NCBI RefSeq assembly: GCF_026151205.1
Contig: NC_087075.1
Span: 12,322,303-12,386,302 of the forward strand
Origin: Bolinopsis microptera
Taxonomy: Eukaryota; Ctenophora; Tentaculata; Lobata; Bolinopsidae
DNA: 64,000 bases
Reading direction: 5' to 3'
The position numbers were made by a program, and so were the translations under genes. The notes under the pieces were generated by a model that was given only the letters and a program-made list of their open reading frames with translations, had not been told where the DNA came from and made no database searches. Position 1 is the stretch's first letter. Each line of letters opens with the position of its first letter. Below are positions 30,261-42,559 of this stretch, one piece after another.

Positions 30261-30810
30261 TCTCTTCAAAACTCCAGTCAACTAACAGAAACATATTCAA
30301 CTGCGAGCTACTCAGTTACGATAGTAACTTCAAAATATTAATTCCCCAAGAAAGATTAAATGAATTTCAATTCACAAAATTAATTTGTTGAATTCTCTTC
30401 TCCTCTGTGACTAGGACTATCATTTGACTATCTTTAGATTTGTATAGTTACAATTTATTTAACTTTTATGTCCCGTCGCGTAGATACTTAATGGTTGTAT
30501 TGGGATTTTGTCTTTTGATATGAGTTATGAATTTTATGTATTTATAGGGTTTTATAGCTTGAATTGTATAGTTACAGTTATAGTTCAAACTAGATTGTGG
30601 TAGGAATAGCTATCAATATATAAGGCAGAAATTATAACTATAATTATTATAGACATTTTACCCTGTAACCAACCTCCTACATAAGAATTAGTAAATACCT
30701 CCCTCTTAAACTCCGTAATAAATATTTTAATTAGGCTTAAAGTTCCTCACACCACTGCAAATAACACAACCTGCATCATGATACAACTGTACTACAGAAA
30801 CCTAAGGAAG

Positions 30811-30929
30811 TACGGGTAACTCGGTAATCTACCGATGCACATCTGGGGCAGGTGTGCCCGAGTTTGTGCCCCAGGTGTGCCCGAGGTGTGCCCCAGATGT
30901 GCATCGGCAGATTACCGAGTTACCGTAGT
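30811..30929. repeat. Hairpin / short MITE-like inverted repeat
   Basis: The arm GTAACTCGGTAATCTACCGA, continuing TGCACATCTGGGGCA, is mirrored at 30887-30926 with few mismatches. The loop contains direct repeats of GTGTGCCCGAG and CCCCAGGTG. No ORF. Confidence 0.85.
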
Positions 30930-32006
30930 ACGATATTATCCCGGATTATCAAAGATATTGGCAAATAACCGTTATAGCAGGTGATCAAAGTTGTCGTTAA
31001 TTCAGAGGTTTGCGGATTATAGAAGTAACCATGTGGTCAAACAAATAAACTAAGAGCTCGTTGAGTAATGTCTGCTATTGTCAAAACTCTTGCACCCCAA
31101 AAAACCGTTCCCAGCGCATCCTCTTTTATATAAAGGTCGAGTCCTCCATTCGAGAGTGATGGAATTTCTGTAAAGAATTTTGTCTAGTCGGCCAATACAG
31201 TAATCAGTGATGGATGCGCAGTGTTTATTGTAAACTCACTAGTACGTTTAATAGCTGCGGTTTCAATAATACAAGATTAGCTAAATCTTAATTCTAGTTA
31301 CAATCTCCCAAATAAACCATGTTTTATTGTAAGTCATTACGTTCCACAGTCACTGAGTTATTTGTCAGAACTTGACGAGACTCGCCAATAAAACCCTTAA
31401 ATGTACGTGATATTATATATTGTCCATCATATTGTCCGTCATAATGTCCGTCTCCCGTCTCCCACTAAGCCGGCCTCTCCAAACCTCGTGCAACCTGTCG
31501 ATCAAACGGGGACTTCTGGACGTGTCACAGTTAACGGCACTTATGAAGTCGTCACTGACAGTAGTTTGGGGCGTCAGATTGCACATTATTGGAACAAGGT
31601 CCTGTAAATGTGTACAACATTAACTTCCAATACGTGGTGAGCCTTCATGGGGGTATTTTATTGGGCCCTAGTTTGACACTGGCTGCTGATCGGTGATCAT
31701 TGGTGAGTCTGGTGTTCAATATAATAGAGCTTGCATATAATATGGCATAATACTCTCCTCGCGTCCTAAGATGGCGTTTCTCTTGTCTCACATACGCTGT
31801 ATTGGTTGTATTCTATTAGAAGTTGTCTGGTTTTGCGTTTAGTTTCCGGCGTTTGGGCGTAAACTTTAAGATAAAGATATCTTTAAATCTGTGATTATAT
31901 TCTAGACATGATTTGGTCTAATTTCTTTGGTTCGTTTTTAGGGTCATTCATTTTATCAGTCATTTTTTAACATAAATGATGATCATGGGAGTTTTGCAGC
32001 CTTTAA

Positions 32007-32011
32007 GGGGG

Positions 32012-32046
<35 letters not shown>

Positions 32047-32757
32047 CTTCATCAAAATTCTCTCGAAATTGATTTTATAGTTGTTTCTGATAGAGGGGAG
32101 TGATATCTATCAGCTGCTTTTGGTCCCATGGAAAAATATTGTTCCTAGCCAAAATTATCGCCAGTCAAAGGTCAGCGCTTATGTATAATTGTATTGCGCG
32201 AGCGATTTTCAATCGCGCGCCCTGAAAATCGAGTCTAAAAATCTATCTTCTCCTACATTTTTTGAGCAATCACCCTGAAACTTTCAGGATATGTTCTATG
32301 GATCATTTAGAAGATATCTGTCGAGCCGAATTTTGAGATAGGCCTTAGAAGATTTTTTATTCAATTTTGAAAATCTTGGACCTCATTTTTTTACGATTTT
32401 TCCAGGTCCAAGATTTTCAAAATTGAATACAAAATCTTCTAAGGCCTATCTCAAAATTCGGCTCGACAGATATCTTCTAAATGATCCCTAGAACATATCC
32501 TGAAAGTTTCAGGGTGATTGCTCAAAAAATGTAGGAGAAGATAGATTTTTAGACTCGATTTTCAGGGCGTGCGATTGAAAATCGCTCGCGCAATACAATT
32601 ACACATAAGCGCTGACCTTTGACTGGCGATAATTTTGGCTAGGAACAATATTTTTTCCATGGGACCAAAAGCAGCTGATAGATATCACTCCCCTCTATCA
32701 GAAACAACTATAAAATCAATTTCGAGAGAATTTTGATGAAGACCCCCCCCGGCCCCC
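32007..32757. mobile_element. TTAA-flanked near-perfect palindromic element
   Basis: Both ends abut TTAA (32003-32006 and 32758-32761), the target of piggyBac-type transposition. The arms begin GGGGGCC and stay almost identical for about 370 bases each, meeting near 32390-32405 with a loop of about 15 bases. Arm differences are few apart from a homopolymer of 32 G in the left arm against 8 C in the right. No coding frame, so non-autonomous and recent. Assignment to a superfamily rests on TTAA only. Confidence 0.88.
32014..32045. repeat. Poly-G tract (G32)
   Basis: Thirty-two consecutive G in the left arm of the palindromic element, against eight in the matching position of the right arm. It is either expanded there or collapsed on the other side; sequencing error in such a run is possible. 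Confidence 0.85.
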
Positions 32758-34349
32758 TTAAGACGATTGTTAAAACTGAATGCCGGTTCCATTATCATAT
32801 TCACTTTATGTTCATTGGTGGCTATTTATCAAATATTTTATTGGAGGTGAATGAGGATTGAGGATCGGATTAAAATATCTCATATGTCATTTAAACGTTA
32901 CTCTTGAGTTGTTTATTATATTCATTCTGGTGTTATGTTATGGGTCCTCCTTGACCAATATTGAAGCTTGCACTGTGTTAGATACTGCTGCTTACTATTT
33001 AAATAGAGACCCGAGTCAGCAAAATGAAAACCCTTGTTTACTAATTTGAGAGCTTACAGAATTTGTTGTTTCATTTTCAGCTGCCTGTTCTGCTAACAAG
33101 TAGTGATTGATTCAGAAGATCTACCCCGAGTTTACTCGGCTCCAGTCGCTACATTTAATGTGACAGGAATAGTGCTCTTATAGGTTTTACTTTACTTTGG
33201 AAAGCTTCTTTGTTACCCACAAGCAGTGAAACTTAAAGTTTAAGTTTCTTATAAGGAACTTAAACTTTAAGTTAAATTAATTCGATACATCCTGTCTGCC
33301 ATTAATCTATTTATCGAACTGTTTATCAGCGACAAGAGATACGGTTTCCGGTGCCATGCAGGATGTGACTTCACTTGACGGTATTTTTGTAAGATGCTGC
33401 ATCCTTTTAGGTTTTCACCGAAACCATGAGAATCTGTAGAAACCTAAATCTAACGTGGGAATTAGATGTGTTGCGTGTTGGTGTTACAAACTGGCAAATA
33501 CTCTAAATTCTGAGCATTATCCCAGGTCTAGGTAGTGTTTCAGAGGGTCCAGACTAAAACAAGATATTTGTGTTGATGATTCTGTTGCGTATCCGGCATT
33601 TAATTCTGTTGACTGTTCAGTCGACACTTGAATCTTGGTCCTAGAGGGTATATCGTGTTTTCAGTTATCATCATCTTCTCAGTTTCTATCATCACGTTTT
33701 TAGTGATAATCTCTGCTCGATCTGATCACGTTTTGTATCTAATCGTTCCTCACGATACTTGTTGTTGGTTAATTCTAGTCACGTGACCAGAACACCGCTC
33801 TCTGATTGGTTAGTTTTCGTCATGGGACTAGTTAACAGCTCTCTGATTGATAAATACCTATCTGTATAGATAACATCTCACAAAACTCTACATTAATCAG
33901 TGGAATGTAATGTTATTATTATTATCAAGGGGGTAGTACAGCATCACTGATACTGCATCAGCTATAATGGGCACGGAAATGAGGTGGTAAGGAACTGATA
34001 AACCTATATCGGGAGCAGTGATAATATCTGTTAAACACAGGTCACATTATTACTCTGCCACATCACCAATCATTGTAATCATAAGAACAGATCAGCCTGT
34101 TTAACCTCCCGTTATAATTCACGCTCAATAAAAGTACAATAGTGTTAAACTTGTTGTTCTGATATAATGAGAGAGGTGTCACGTGGTGGGACTTAGTGTG
34201 TGAAGAATAATTAGCCGAGTATTTAAACGACCGGAATCAGGATCTTTAACACCATCTACCGAATAACTTTACTGCTATTTCTTGGAACGGAAACTTAAAT
34301 TATGTGCTGTTTCCGGACCATTTCAACTTCATTTGTGGTGGTGAGCGAG

Positions 34350-34358
34350 GGGGTATAT
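34350..34358 (+). promoter_or_regulatory. Isolated TATA box in G-rich context
   Basis: TATATAAG is framed by runs of G on both sides. No certain gene follows; the nearest open frame starts at 34518. It may mark an unannotated transcript or be chance. Confidence 0.3.
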
Positions 34359-34517
34359 AAGGGGGGTTTCACCTGAGTAGGGGTGATGAAGTTTGAGTGT
34401 CAGGCTGAGGTCTGAGGTCTAGTTTTGTGCTGGGTTGAAGTTTGTTGATACCGAGGTTTTAAATAAGGTATGGGAAATATTGAGCTGGATATAGTACTGA
34501 GATATCCGTCCTTATAA

Positions 34518-34784
34518 TTGATATTGATGTTTTGCTTCTCTGATTTTGCTTTTTGTTCTGTATTGAAATCCCGCTCTGCATTATTGCAACGCCCATCTCT
34601 CCGTAATCCGTATATGTCTCGAAGCAATTTCTTTGCTATCCTAGAAAAGATTCCACAGGATCAGCTTCTTAATCGAGATAGTTTAGAAAAGAGGCCTTAC
34701 CTATCTGTAAATAAGCGTAGTACTACCTACCCAGGTCACAGGTTTATCCTAGATAAATCGGAAATCTGTGGTTCTTATTCTTGA
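34518..34784 (+). CDS. Doubtful 88-codon frame downstream of a TATA box
   Basis: It starts MILMFCFSDFAFCSVLKSRS and continues with a basic, Arg/Ser/Pro-rich part (RNPYMSRSNFFAILEKIPQ). It lies about 160 bases after the 34350 TATA box, and an upstream short frame at 34386 would precede it. No family recognised and no splice partners seen. Kept only because of the promoter context. Confidence 0.2.
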   Translation: MILMFCFSDFAFCSVLKSRSALLQRPSLRNPYMSRSNFFAILEKIPQDQLLNRDSLEKRPYLSVNKRSTTYPGHRFILDKSEICGSYS

Positions 34785-36199
34785 GTACTGGTGGGAGGTT
34801 ATGTAACTTTTCTTCAGAAACGTCATCTCTCAACAGGAGTTTAAGGTCATTAGCTGAACGTGCATTATACAGGAACTATAACTAGAAGTGGTAGTAGGAG
34901 TGTCGTAATACTAATCCACGTTCCGTCATTGAGTCACTGCTATTTAATTACATGATGTGTCACCTATATATATCCCGGTGACAAACTTGGCAAAGGTTCG
35001 CTTTCACCCGTGATACCTCGTATAACCAATGACAAACTATTATTCCAACCACGTGTCAAAACAAATTCTCCATCCTTAGCCGACCCACCCTGGTTGTAGA
35101 ACTAGAATATCAAGGTTTCTACATTTCTCCAGAACGTAGTTAAATTCATACTTTATGCTCCATTGCTGATCTAAACAGGTGATAACTACCATGATAACAA
35201 CGTTAAAATAGGCCCCATTCTTATTCTAACAACTTCTGAATAACCGACTATATCAAATGGTTAACAAACCGTCAACTTTTATAATTCGTGGATAATATCC
35301 GTAAATGGCTTTATTATATTTACATTTAAGTCTTTAAATATATCATTCTAGACTAGATATAACATATCGTTTTAATTGGGACATCACTAATATATGAACA
35401 AATCAATGAACTTGTCAGTTTTCGGTCAGAAATTCAGAAATTTTTTGTAGAAAGGAGGTTGGTTGTCAAGTGTTAAACTTTGTTGAGTACTATTTATATG
35501 AATATTTTGTAGTAGCGGATTGTATCGCTTTAGTGCTTTTACTTAGAACTTTAACTTAAAGTTTAACGTGGAATACACGATTCAGTAATTTTCTGCAAAA
35601 TTCTGCGCTTATTATATTGATGATGTTCTTTGTTAGACCTAGCATTAATGTATGTAAATTTTAGGTCGACTTTAGTTGGATGAATTCCTTAATTATTATA
35701 TTAACTAAGATTGATTAGATTGTTTAATATGCTGAATTATGTGAAGTTTAGTCTTGCTCTAAGTTTTAGCTCTTAAAAGTGTATAATTGAGTACTGTAGA
35801 TCTTATAATTACTTTATTTTATTGTGATTGCCTTTTGTATTTTCAGTAAACTAAACATACCTGATGTAGTCTTGATTTTTTCCTTCTCTAAGGATTTGTA
35901 CGCTTAAAAGTTATCAACCTATTCACCCAACTTGTTTTATTTCTGTTCGTGCTTTTCAGCGATCTTATTGAATCCAAGTTCCAACCTAAATAGTATACTT
36001 ATTTCTAAATTTCGAGAACATTTGCATTCCCTATCATATAATTCTGAAAATGAGTTTATTAACTGAAATCTTCATAAAATGATCTAATATAAAATAATCT
36101 AAATGATGATTACCTTGGTATTTGTCCTTACTTTACCTCCACTCACCAAAACACTCACTCTAGCTTTAAGAAACACCCACGCCACCAAACTACGTCACA

Positions 36200-36745
36200 A
36201 TGACAACAACAAAACCGTCCTCAAGTGACGTCATCACAAACTCCCTCCCCTCCCTCTCCAAACTCAAGCAATCCCACGAAGCTGAACTTAAATCTCAGAT
36301 TAAAATCACCAACACCCTCAAAGTCGCCGTCCAAGACTATGTAGAAAAACAAGCTCAAACAATCCAAAAATTCAACTCCCACTCCGACCGCCGGCGTATC
36401 CTGATGGAGAAAATCCAGGATCTCATCGACCAGGCATCTGCTTTAGAAACAGACAACAGAGAGTGCCAAAACAAAGTAGACTCCCTGGACAGAGAGATGT
36501 TGGAAGTGCGGGACGAACAGAGGACGTTAGAGGATGATTACAGTAACAGGATGAATGAGGTACGAGGGAAGATAACAGGAAGTAAGAAGAATTACAGCCA
36601 TGAAGTGGTGGTGAGGAGAGGGGAGGAGCTGAGGGAGGAGAAGAGGGGGTTGTTGGAGAGGTGTGAAGCGATCGAGGAGCTGATTAAGATGGAAAAAGAG
36701 GAGGAAAAGGAGGAGGAAGAAGAGGAGATGATTCAAGGAACGTGA
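36200..36745 (+). CDS. Coiled-coil protein, single exon
   Basis: 181 residues starting MTTTKPSSSDVITNS. From about residue 18 to the end it is almost all predicted helix with heptad-like spacing (LSKLKQSHEAELKSQ, SALETDNRECQNKVDSLDRE). It finishes in a Glu-rich tail (KEEEKEEEEEEM) and lacks signal or membrane segments. The codons are richer in G and C than the surrounding DNA, which supports real coding. The start context is CACAATGAC, and AATAAA at 36873-36878 gives a plausible poly-A signal. The coiled coil resembles kinetochore or spindle helper proteins in general style only; no family assigned. Confidence 0.6.
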   Translation: MTTTKPSSSDVITNSLPSLSKLKQSHEAELKSQIKITNTLKVAVQDYVEKQAQTIQKFNSHSDRRRILMEKIQDLIDQASALETDNRECQNKVDSLDREMLEVRDEQRTLEDDYSNRMNEVRGKITGSKKNYSHEVVVRRGEELREEKRGLLERCEAIEELIKMEKEEEKEEEEEEMIQGT

Positions 36746-38439
36746 ATTAATATGTTTAATGTTGGAATTATGAGGTTTAGAGATCATTGATCGAGCTCGG
36801 GTGTTCGGAACTTTGAAATAGTTTCTGGTCAGAATGTGCAATCATAAAACTGTTGATCACATTCAATTGTTGAATAAACTGTTTGCTACTAACTGTTCAG
36901 AAATTTGTTGTAAGACTAAGAATCCTCCTATTATTCCTGGAATCACAACCAGCACTCAAACATCAAACACCGACAATCCTCCTATTCGCGAGATCATAAT
37001 TCCCTCAGTATAGACCGACATAGCCTCAAATCACAACAATCATCAATCTCAGAAACTTTCCTGATTAACGTTACCTTGGAAACACCTAAAACTCAACTTC
37101 AGGGTTAAAGTACATATTTAAAAGGATAATTATTAGTAATCTAGACACGTCAACATAATAATATTAAAGCGCCTGTTACAGCACGATCCTTTGACAAGTG
37201 GTACAAGGTGTACTGACACTGTTACAGCGTGCTGTAACAGTATTGTTTTGACGTTTAAGCTTATGTTTTGACGTTTAAGCTTATGTTTCAAGAATTTGAT
37301 GTCGTAGGACACGGTTTGAAATGAGCCGTAAATCTTAGATAAACAGACTGTAAGTCTGGTACTTGTAATTGTTTTGACACTGCAGATGAACGAATGAAAG
37401 ACGTTATTAGATGGGGGGCCAAGTGGGTTTAGGGGCCCAATATTAATTTTTACCAGTCCATAGTCCCTTTCTTTGTTAATTAACATGGAGGAAGGGGCTC
37501 AATTTATTGGTTTGCCTAGTCTGGAGTCCCGGGTCCCCCTCCGTTCATGAAAATGCAAGTTTGAAAGCACGTATGATAATGTCATACTCATAGCGTTGTT
37601 TTCATGTCATGTTGATTGTAGCTGTAGTAGTTTGTAAGTTTAAGTTGTAGTGCTTTCTTCTCTTCGAAGCCTTTTTGTTAGTATAGCGTCGAGTATGACT
37701 ATAACATTGATCGTGACTTATAAACGTGATAGAGATTTACTTTTTGCTAGCTTTTCCCAGATCAAGTCGACAACAGATCAGTAAATTCAAAATATGCGAA
37801 CATTTTGAAGAATTCTCCGCTTGACACGAGCATTTTGAAGTATTTGTTTGAGTAGATGTTTGGCTCCAAAGTGGTGGGGGATCGTAACTGAGTTTAGTTA
37901 ACTCTCCATCTTTCAATCTGACACTCTGTCATCGGTAACCAACTTCAAAGAGAATTAACCTCGAATTTTAGCAAATTCAAGTGGTATTACTGCTGTATTA
38001 GAGCAGCCTGAGCGAAGCCAGAGACGTAATATTTGGTACAAAACTCAAACTAAATCACCCGATGACGGCCAGTGCTGATGAATGGTTTTTACGGAGGTTT
38101 CATTTTATGCTGATCTCCTGTACGATAACGCTAGGGTTTTCAATCGTCTTAGATTAAAGACTGATAAGTTAGCAGTTTGATGGGTTGACCTATATTAGCT
38201 ATAAAACTTACTGTAAAGCTTGAACTTGAAGTCGAACTCGGGTTACAACTATAGGCTGAAAATCTAGGACCCACCGGAACAGCTTCAGTGTCGGGTTTGA
38301 TTTGATAACACTTTGTGATTGGACAATTGGTACGATTCTCAGCTTCTGATTGGATAAATTTAACTGTTAGTGTTCGGTTGTGTTAGCTATTTTGATTCAC
38401 AAGTGCTGCAGGCTCGTCTGGAACTGAAACTTGTCTGGG

Positions 38440-38530
38440 ATTACTGGGCGGCGTTCAGCCTGTCATTCCCGATTCCGCCGCAGCTTCAATCTGTTTATGA
38501 ACAGAAAAAGCGCGAGGTCCCCAGGTAAGT
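38440..38530 (+). repeat. SINE-like repeat copy 2, donor-like end
   Basis: TTACTGGGCGGCGTTCAGCC, then TGTCATTCCCGATTCCGCC, ATCTGTTTATGAACA and GAGGTCCCCAGGTAAG follow the order seen at 10903-10992 (minus) and 53090-53196 (plus). The ORF through it (38431-38622) is a by-product. Confidence 0.7.
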
Positions 38531-39506
38531 CTGAGACTGAAACCTTGCTTTTTCTTTGCTCCGACAGTGCACTCCGTCTCCAGTCTCATTACTTAACACC
38601 TGTACATGTTCACGTCACGTGACTGCCAATAGTTTATGTGCTATATTGTGGACTGAATATTTAACTTATGTTAGCCCAGTCGCTCATAATAATATTTAAC
38701 TTTGTGTCCATGTCAGATTCTCTTCACACATTCCCTCCTCCCTCCCTCCCTCCTTCATCAGCCGATAAATTCAATAATTCTATAGGTTCTAGGCGGGACA
38801 AATTTCTCACCATAGCAACAAAAAATCATGTGACTCTTCTGTAGGCTGACAGGTCTTGACTTTAATTCTCTGTATCGTAATTCTATTTCGGCTGTTTCAG
38901 AGGCGTTCATAGGATTACCTGACACCCGCCTTGAGAAGCGGAAATTAAACTGCCCTAGATTCCTGATTTACTCCTGATTCCTACTCATTGTCATGCACCG
39001 AGAAATTCCATACAAATTCCCAATGTCATTCTGCATTCAATTCCAGAGCATTATATTTATATTCATATGCACACTCAATTAGGAGTAATAAATATGTTTT
39101 TGCTTTAGTCGAGTGCATTTCTTATTACACTCTGAAACACATCAGAGCATAAGTAAGCTTTATCAGCCTGGTCTTTTCAACAAGAGACTTTGGTAAAAAG
39201 CCCGGGTTTGCAATCGGAGACCGTTAGTCTGCGAATGTATTAAATTAAAGTATTGAACGGAAAGCACAGTCTGCGTCAAAGTTCAAACCCCTTTTAGGTG
39301 AAATATCCAACATAACAACTCTTATCATCGAACTAAATATGAAACATTTTGCGATAGGATTTTGTAGGGTGGTGCGAAGTTGATATGGTACATATTTACT
39401 TATTTAGCGTGTGATCCTGGCATTGTAACTTAAATTGCCGTTATTTTTACCACTTTATCATTAGATAGTGGACTAAGTACCTGTTGCTTCACACTCAGCA
39501 GCAGGG

Positions 39507-40064
39507 TTATGTCTCCCTGAATTTATCGGGGTGCATAATGAATTCAATCCGGTCATTTGCCCCTCCTACATGGTTTTTGACCGTTGCAATTGATTGAATG
39601 GACATATCACAGATGTGTTCACAAGCCGTGCAATGGTTCTTTGTTTGAGGATTCAATTTTGTTAGATTTAGAGAATGTTTGGATTGTTTTTTCATTATTG
39701 GTTAACTACAAATTTATTGTAATGGCTCATTGATCAACAATCATGCTACTGGGAAAGCTGGCGAGGTTTAACTTTAAAAATTGGATGTCAACTAATGATG
39801 TTTGAACACGTTCCTTTTCCTGATAACGCTATAATTAATATCGAGTTTTTGTTTAATTTATTACTCATCAATAAAATGTTGAGCTCCATTTTGTTGGGAT
39901 GCTTCATATTTTAAAATTTGTACTTTGTCGTTAATATGTTTTAATTCGTGGTTATCTACTCTATCATTATTATAATTTTTCAGAATCCAGTCGAATAATT
40001 TAACATTTTTGTTGATTAAAAACTCGTTGTGTTGTTTGTCCTGGCTTTCATTTATTAGCTCCAT
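39507..40064 (-). pseudogene. Two doubtful minus-strand frames, possibly a transposon remnant
   Basis: The frame 39861-40064 reads MELINESQDKQHNEFLIN, Asn/Lys-rich. The frame 39507-39695 contains KNHCTACEHICDMSIQSI and a later His, loosely like a zinc-binding finger, and stops after FIMHPDKFRET. Both have a protein-like look, but no splice pair joining them was found and no family is recognised. Confidence 0.2.
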
Positions 40065-40177
40065 TGAAATAACGAAGCTGTCAAATTAAATGGAGTAAAA
40101 CTTTAATAAAAACCATCAAAATATCGAGTCCCCAAGTTAAGGCAAAACTCAATGATAACACAGCATAATTCAGAGAA

Positions 40178-42522
40178 ATGTTGAATCAGAACAGCAACTT
40201 ATCGTACGAAGTCCAGAGGCCGAGATTTACCCTGGACGAAGATTTGGTGAAAAATGATCTTTATATTGGAATGATGTGTTTGGTACTTGCTATCTTCATC
40301 GTTATGAGGTGAGTCAAAGTTTCAATATGTACATTTCTTAAAATCCCAACATTCTTTTTGAATCACCCTGTAGTCGTCGGCATGTGGCACAGATTTTGGT
40401 ATTTCAAACTTATTGTTCATTACAACTAATCCCAGTTTTATTTTACTCGATGAATTATTTTTCACAAGGCCTTGCTTGCAGCTTAACCTTGCAAGGTTAA
40501 TTTGCAAGTAGGCTGGTGTGGAAGTTATTAGGAAACACACCATCACCCGTGATCAGACCTCAAACCCTAATAAAACCTAAATACGAGCCAAACTTCAGTA
40601 TTTTCTACTATACTTCCTGTCTTTAGTCGTTACAACAATTACAACGCTCCGTGCCACAAATTACAGCAGGGCTACTAAGTTCTAACCCCAGTAGTAGAAT
40701 CTAGGATCTAGTAAATCTCCTGTCACATTCCTTCTCTTATTACGTGACGTCACATTCCCTCTCTCATCACGTGACGTCACATTCCCTCTCTCATTACGTG
40801 ACGTCACATTCCCTCTCTCATCACGTGACGTCACATTCCCTCTCTCATCACGTGACGTCACATTCCCTCTCTCATCACGTGACGTCACATTCCTTCTCTC
40901 ATCACGTGACGTCACATTCACTCTCTCATCACGTGACGTCACATTCCCTCTCTCATCACGTGACGTCACATTCCCTCTCTCATTACGTGACGTCACATTC
41001 CCTCTCTCATCACGTAGTCAAATACGAGGAAATCCGACTTAGCATTCACGGAATACCAGGGTCTTTGCTGGAATAGCTGGCCCGGTATAATAATACGTGT
41101 TTTAATGGATTTGAGCAACTGGCAGGCGGCTTGTTTAGTATGTGTTATGGCAGATCGCGGAGGAGGTTTAATCTCTATAAGTATAACAACCCTTCTTAGA
41201 GTTACTGAAAGTGCCGCCATGTAGGAATTGATAACTTTCGTTACACTTCTAATGTGGAATTGTGATTCATGAGAGATTTGATTAACCTTCAGGCTAAATA
41301 ACCCCTCTTCACCAGTCCTCTTAATCTATCGGATATTGGACTGCATGACTTGATTCCTCTGTCGGCTACAAACAAACAGTGAAAAAACCTAAACTCTCTA
41401 ATTTATATCTAATTGTTGCGGTGTATGAGCTACAAGAGGCACCGAAAATCATCTAGACCTAGAATACTTTTACCCCGTATTTTTGATAATAAGAATTACC
41501 GTGGGGTTTATCGCCATTTTAAAATTATACTGGGTAAAATTATTAAAACGATCAAAACTGCGAAATTTCGGTTGCAATTTTCTTCATCAAATTTGGCGTG
41601 AATGGCGAAAGATATACGTTTTTGTATTTAAAGGTTTTTTATTTCAGTAACGCACTGTTGATGATAGCACTTTGGAGACAGAGAGCACGCAAGCTGAACA
41701 CCCACACCCTTGTGTTCTGGTTAGCAGTAAACGACATGTTGGTGGGAATATTTGTCATACCCAGCACTCTACCCTCACTATTCACTAAACGACAGGTTTG
41801 TGAGTCGTGCACGTTATTGCGTGCATATTGCACGTGTACACTCCACGTTACATGGTGTTTTGTGCATTTCTTAGTGCCCTTGTTTTTCATTATATCTTTA
41901 TATAGCGAGCTAACTGGAAGCAAAATGAAGTAAAAATGAAGTAAAATGATTTTCCATATTATATAACATTAGTAAAACATGAGAGCTTCCTGAAAGCACT
42001 TTGTGCTAACTGCTAATAGACTTTGTCCATGTTCCAATATAATGGAGATGCTGATAAAACCCTCTTTTCAGATTGAAATACCGCAAAGCTTCTGTGCTGT
42101 ATCCGGTGTGGTGACGTCAGTAACAGTTACTATGAGCGTTCTTATTGTCATGTGTCTTACTGTCGACAGGTAATTATTAATTAAAAGTTAATTTTTTAGT
42201 TGATAGATGAGTGAAAATAACAAATTTATCATCTCCCTTTTTAGAAATAAATTCATCGTCATCGCCAGATATCTATATAATTTTACCTCAAGCTTTTAGA
42301 AAGTTTATCCCCATTCAAGATTCTCAAATCTTAATCATAACTGTTTAATAATCAATTAAATAATCTAATCTCTCTCAGGTTTATCGCAGTTAAGTTTCCA
42401 GTCCGTTATCCCAGAATCTGCAGTAGAGTCAGGATCCACCTTATTACTGGTATTGTCTGGGTTGAAGCAATCCTCTTCAGTGTCATACCACTTCTCCCTC
42501 AGTTCGGGGGTTACAGGTACTT

Positions 42523-42559
<37 letters not shown>

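Larger units (their letters stand above)
29817..36199. other. Long non-coding region with arrays and hairpin elements
   Basis: It holds array 2 (30098-30260), a hairpin (30811-30929), a large TTAA-flanked palindrome (32007-32757), a small palindrome around AAACTTAAAGTTTAAGTTTC (about 33227-33275), and a TATA box with a doubtful small frame (34350-34784). The remaining sequence is AT-rich without convincing exons. Confidence 0.5.
36746..40177. other. Intergenic region
   Basis: A 20-bp word (TTTTGACGTTTAAGCTTATG) is doubled at about 37246-37286. A SINE-like copy lies at 38440-38530. Two minus-strand frames of doubtful status lie at 39507-40064. The rest shows nothing clear. Confidence 0.45.

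Noticed and set aside
36527-36841. 104-codon minus-strand frame
   Set aside because: Antisense shadow of the Glu-rich coiled-coil gene; it reads as Leu/Phe runs.
40742-41017. CRISPR-like regular repeats
   Set aside because: Unit spacing has no variable spacers, there are no cas genes, and the host is clearly eukaryotic. It is a tandem array.
40682-41076. Open frames on both strands made of MTSRDERGNV or HSLSHHVTS repeats
   Set aside because: Translations of the 27-bp CRE/E-box array in a GPCR intron; the period is a multiple of three.
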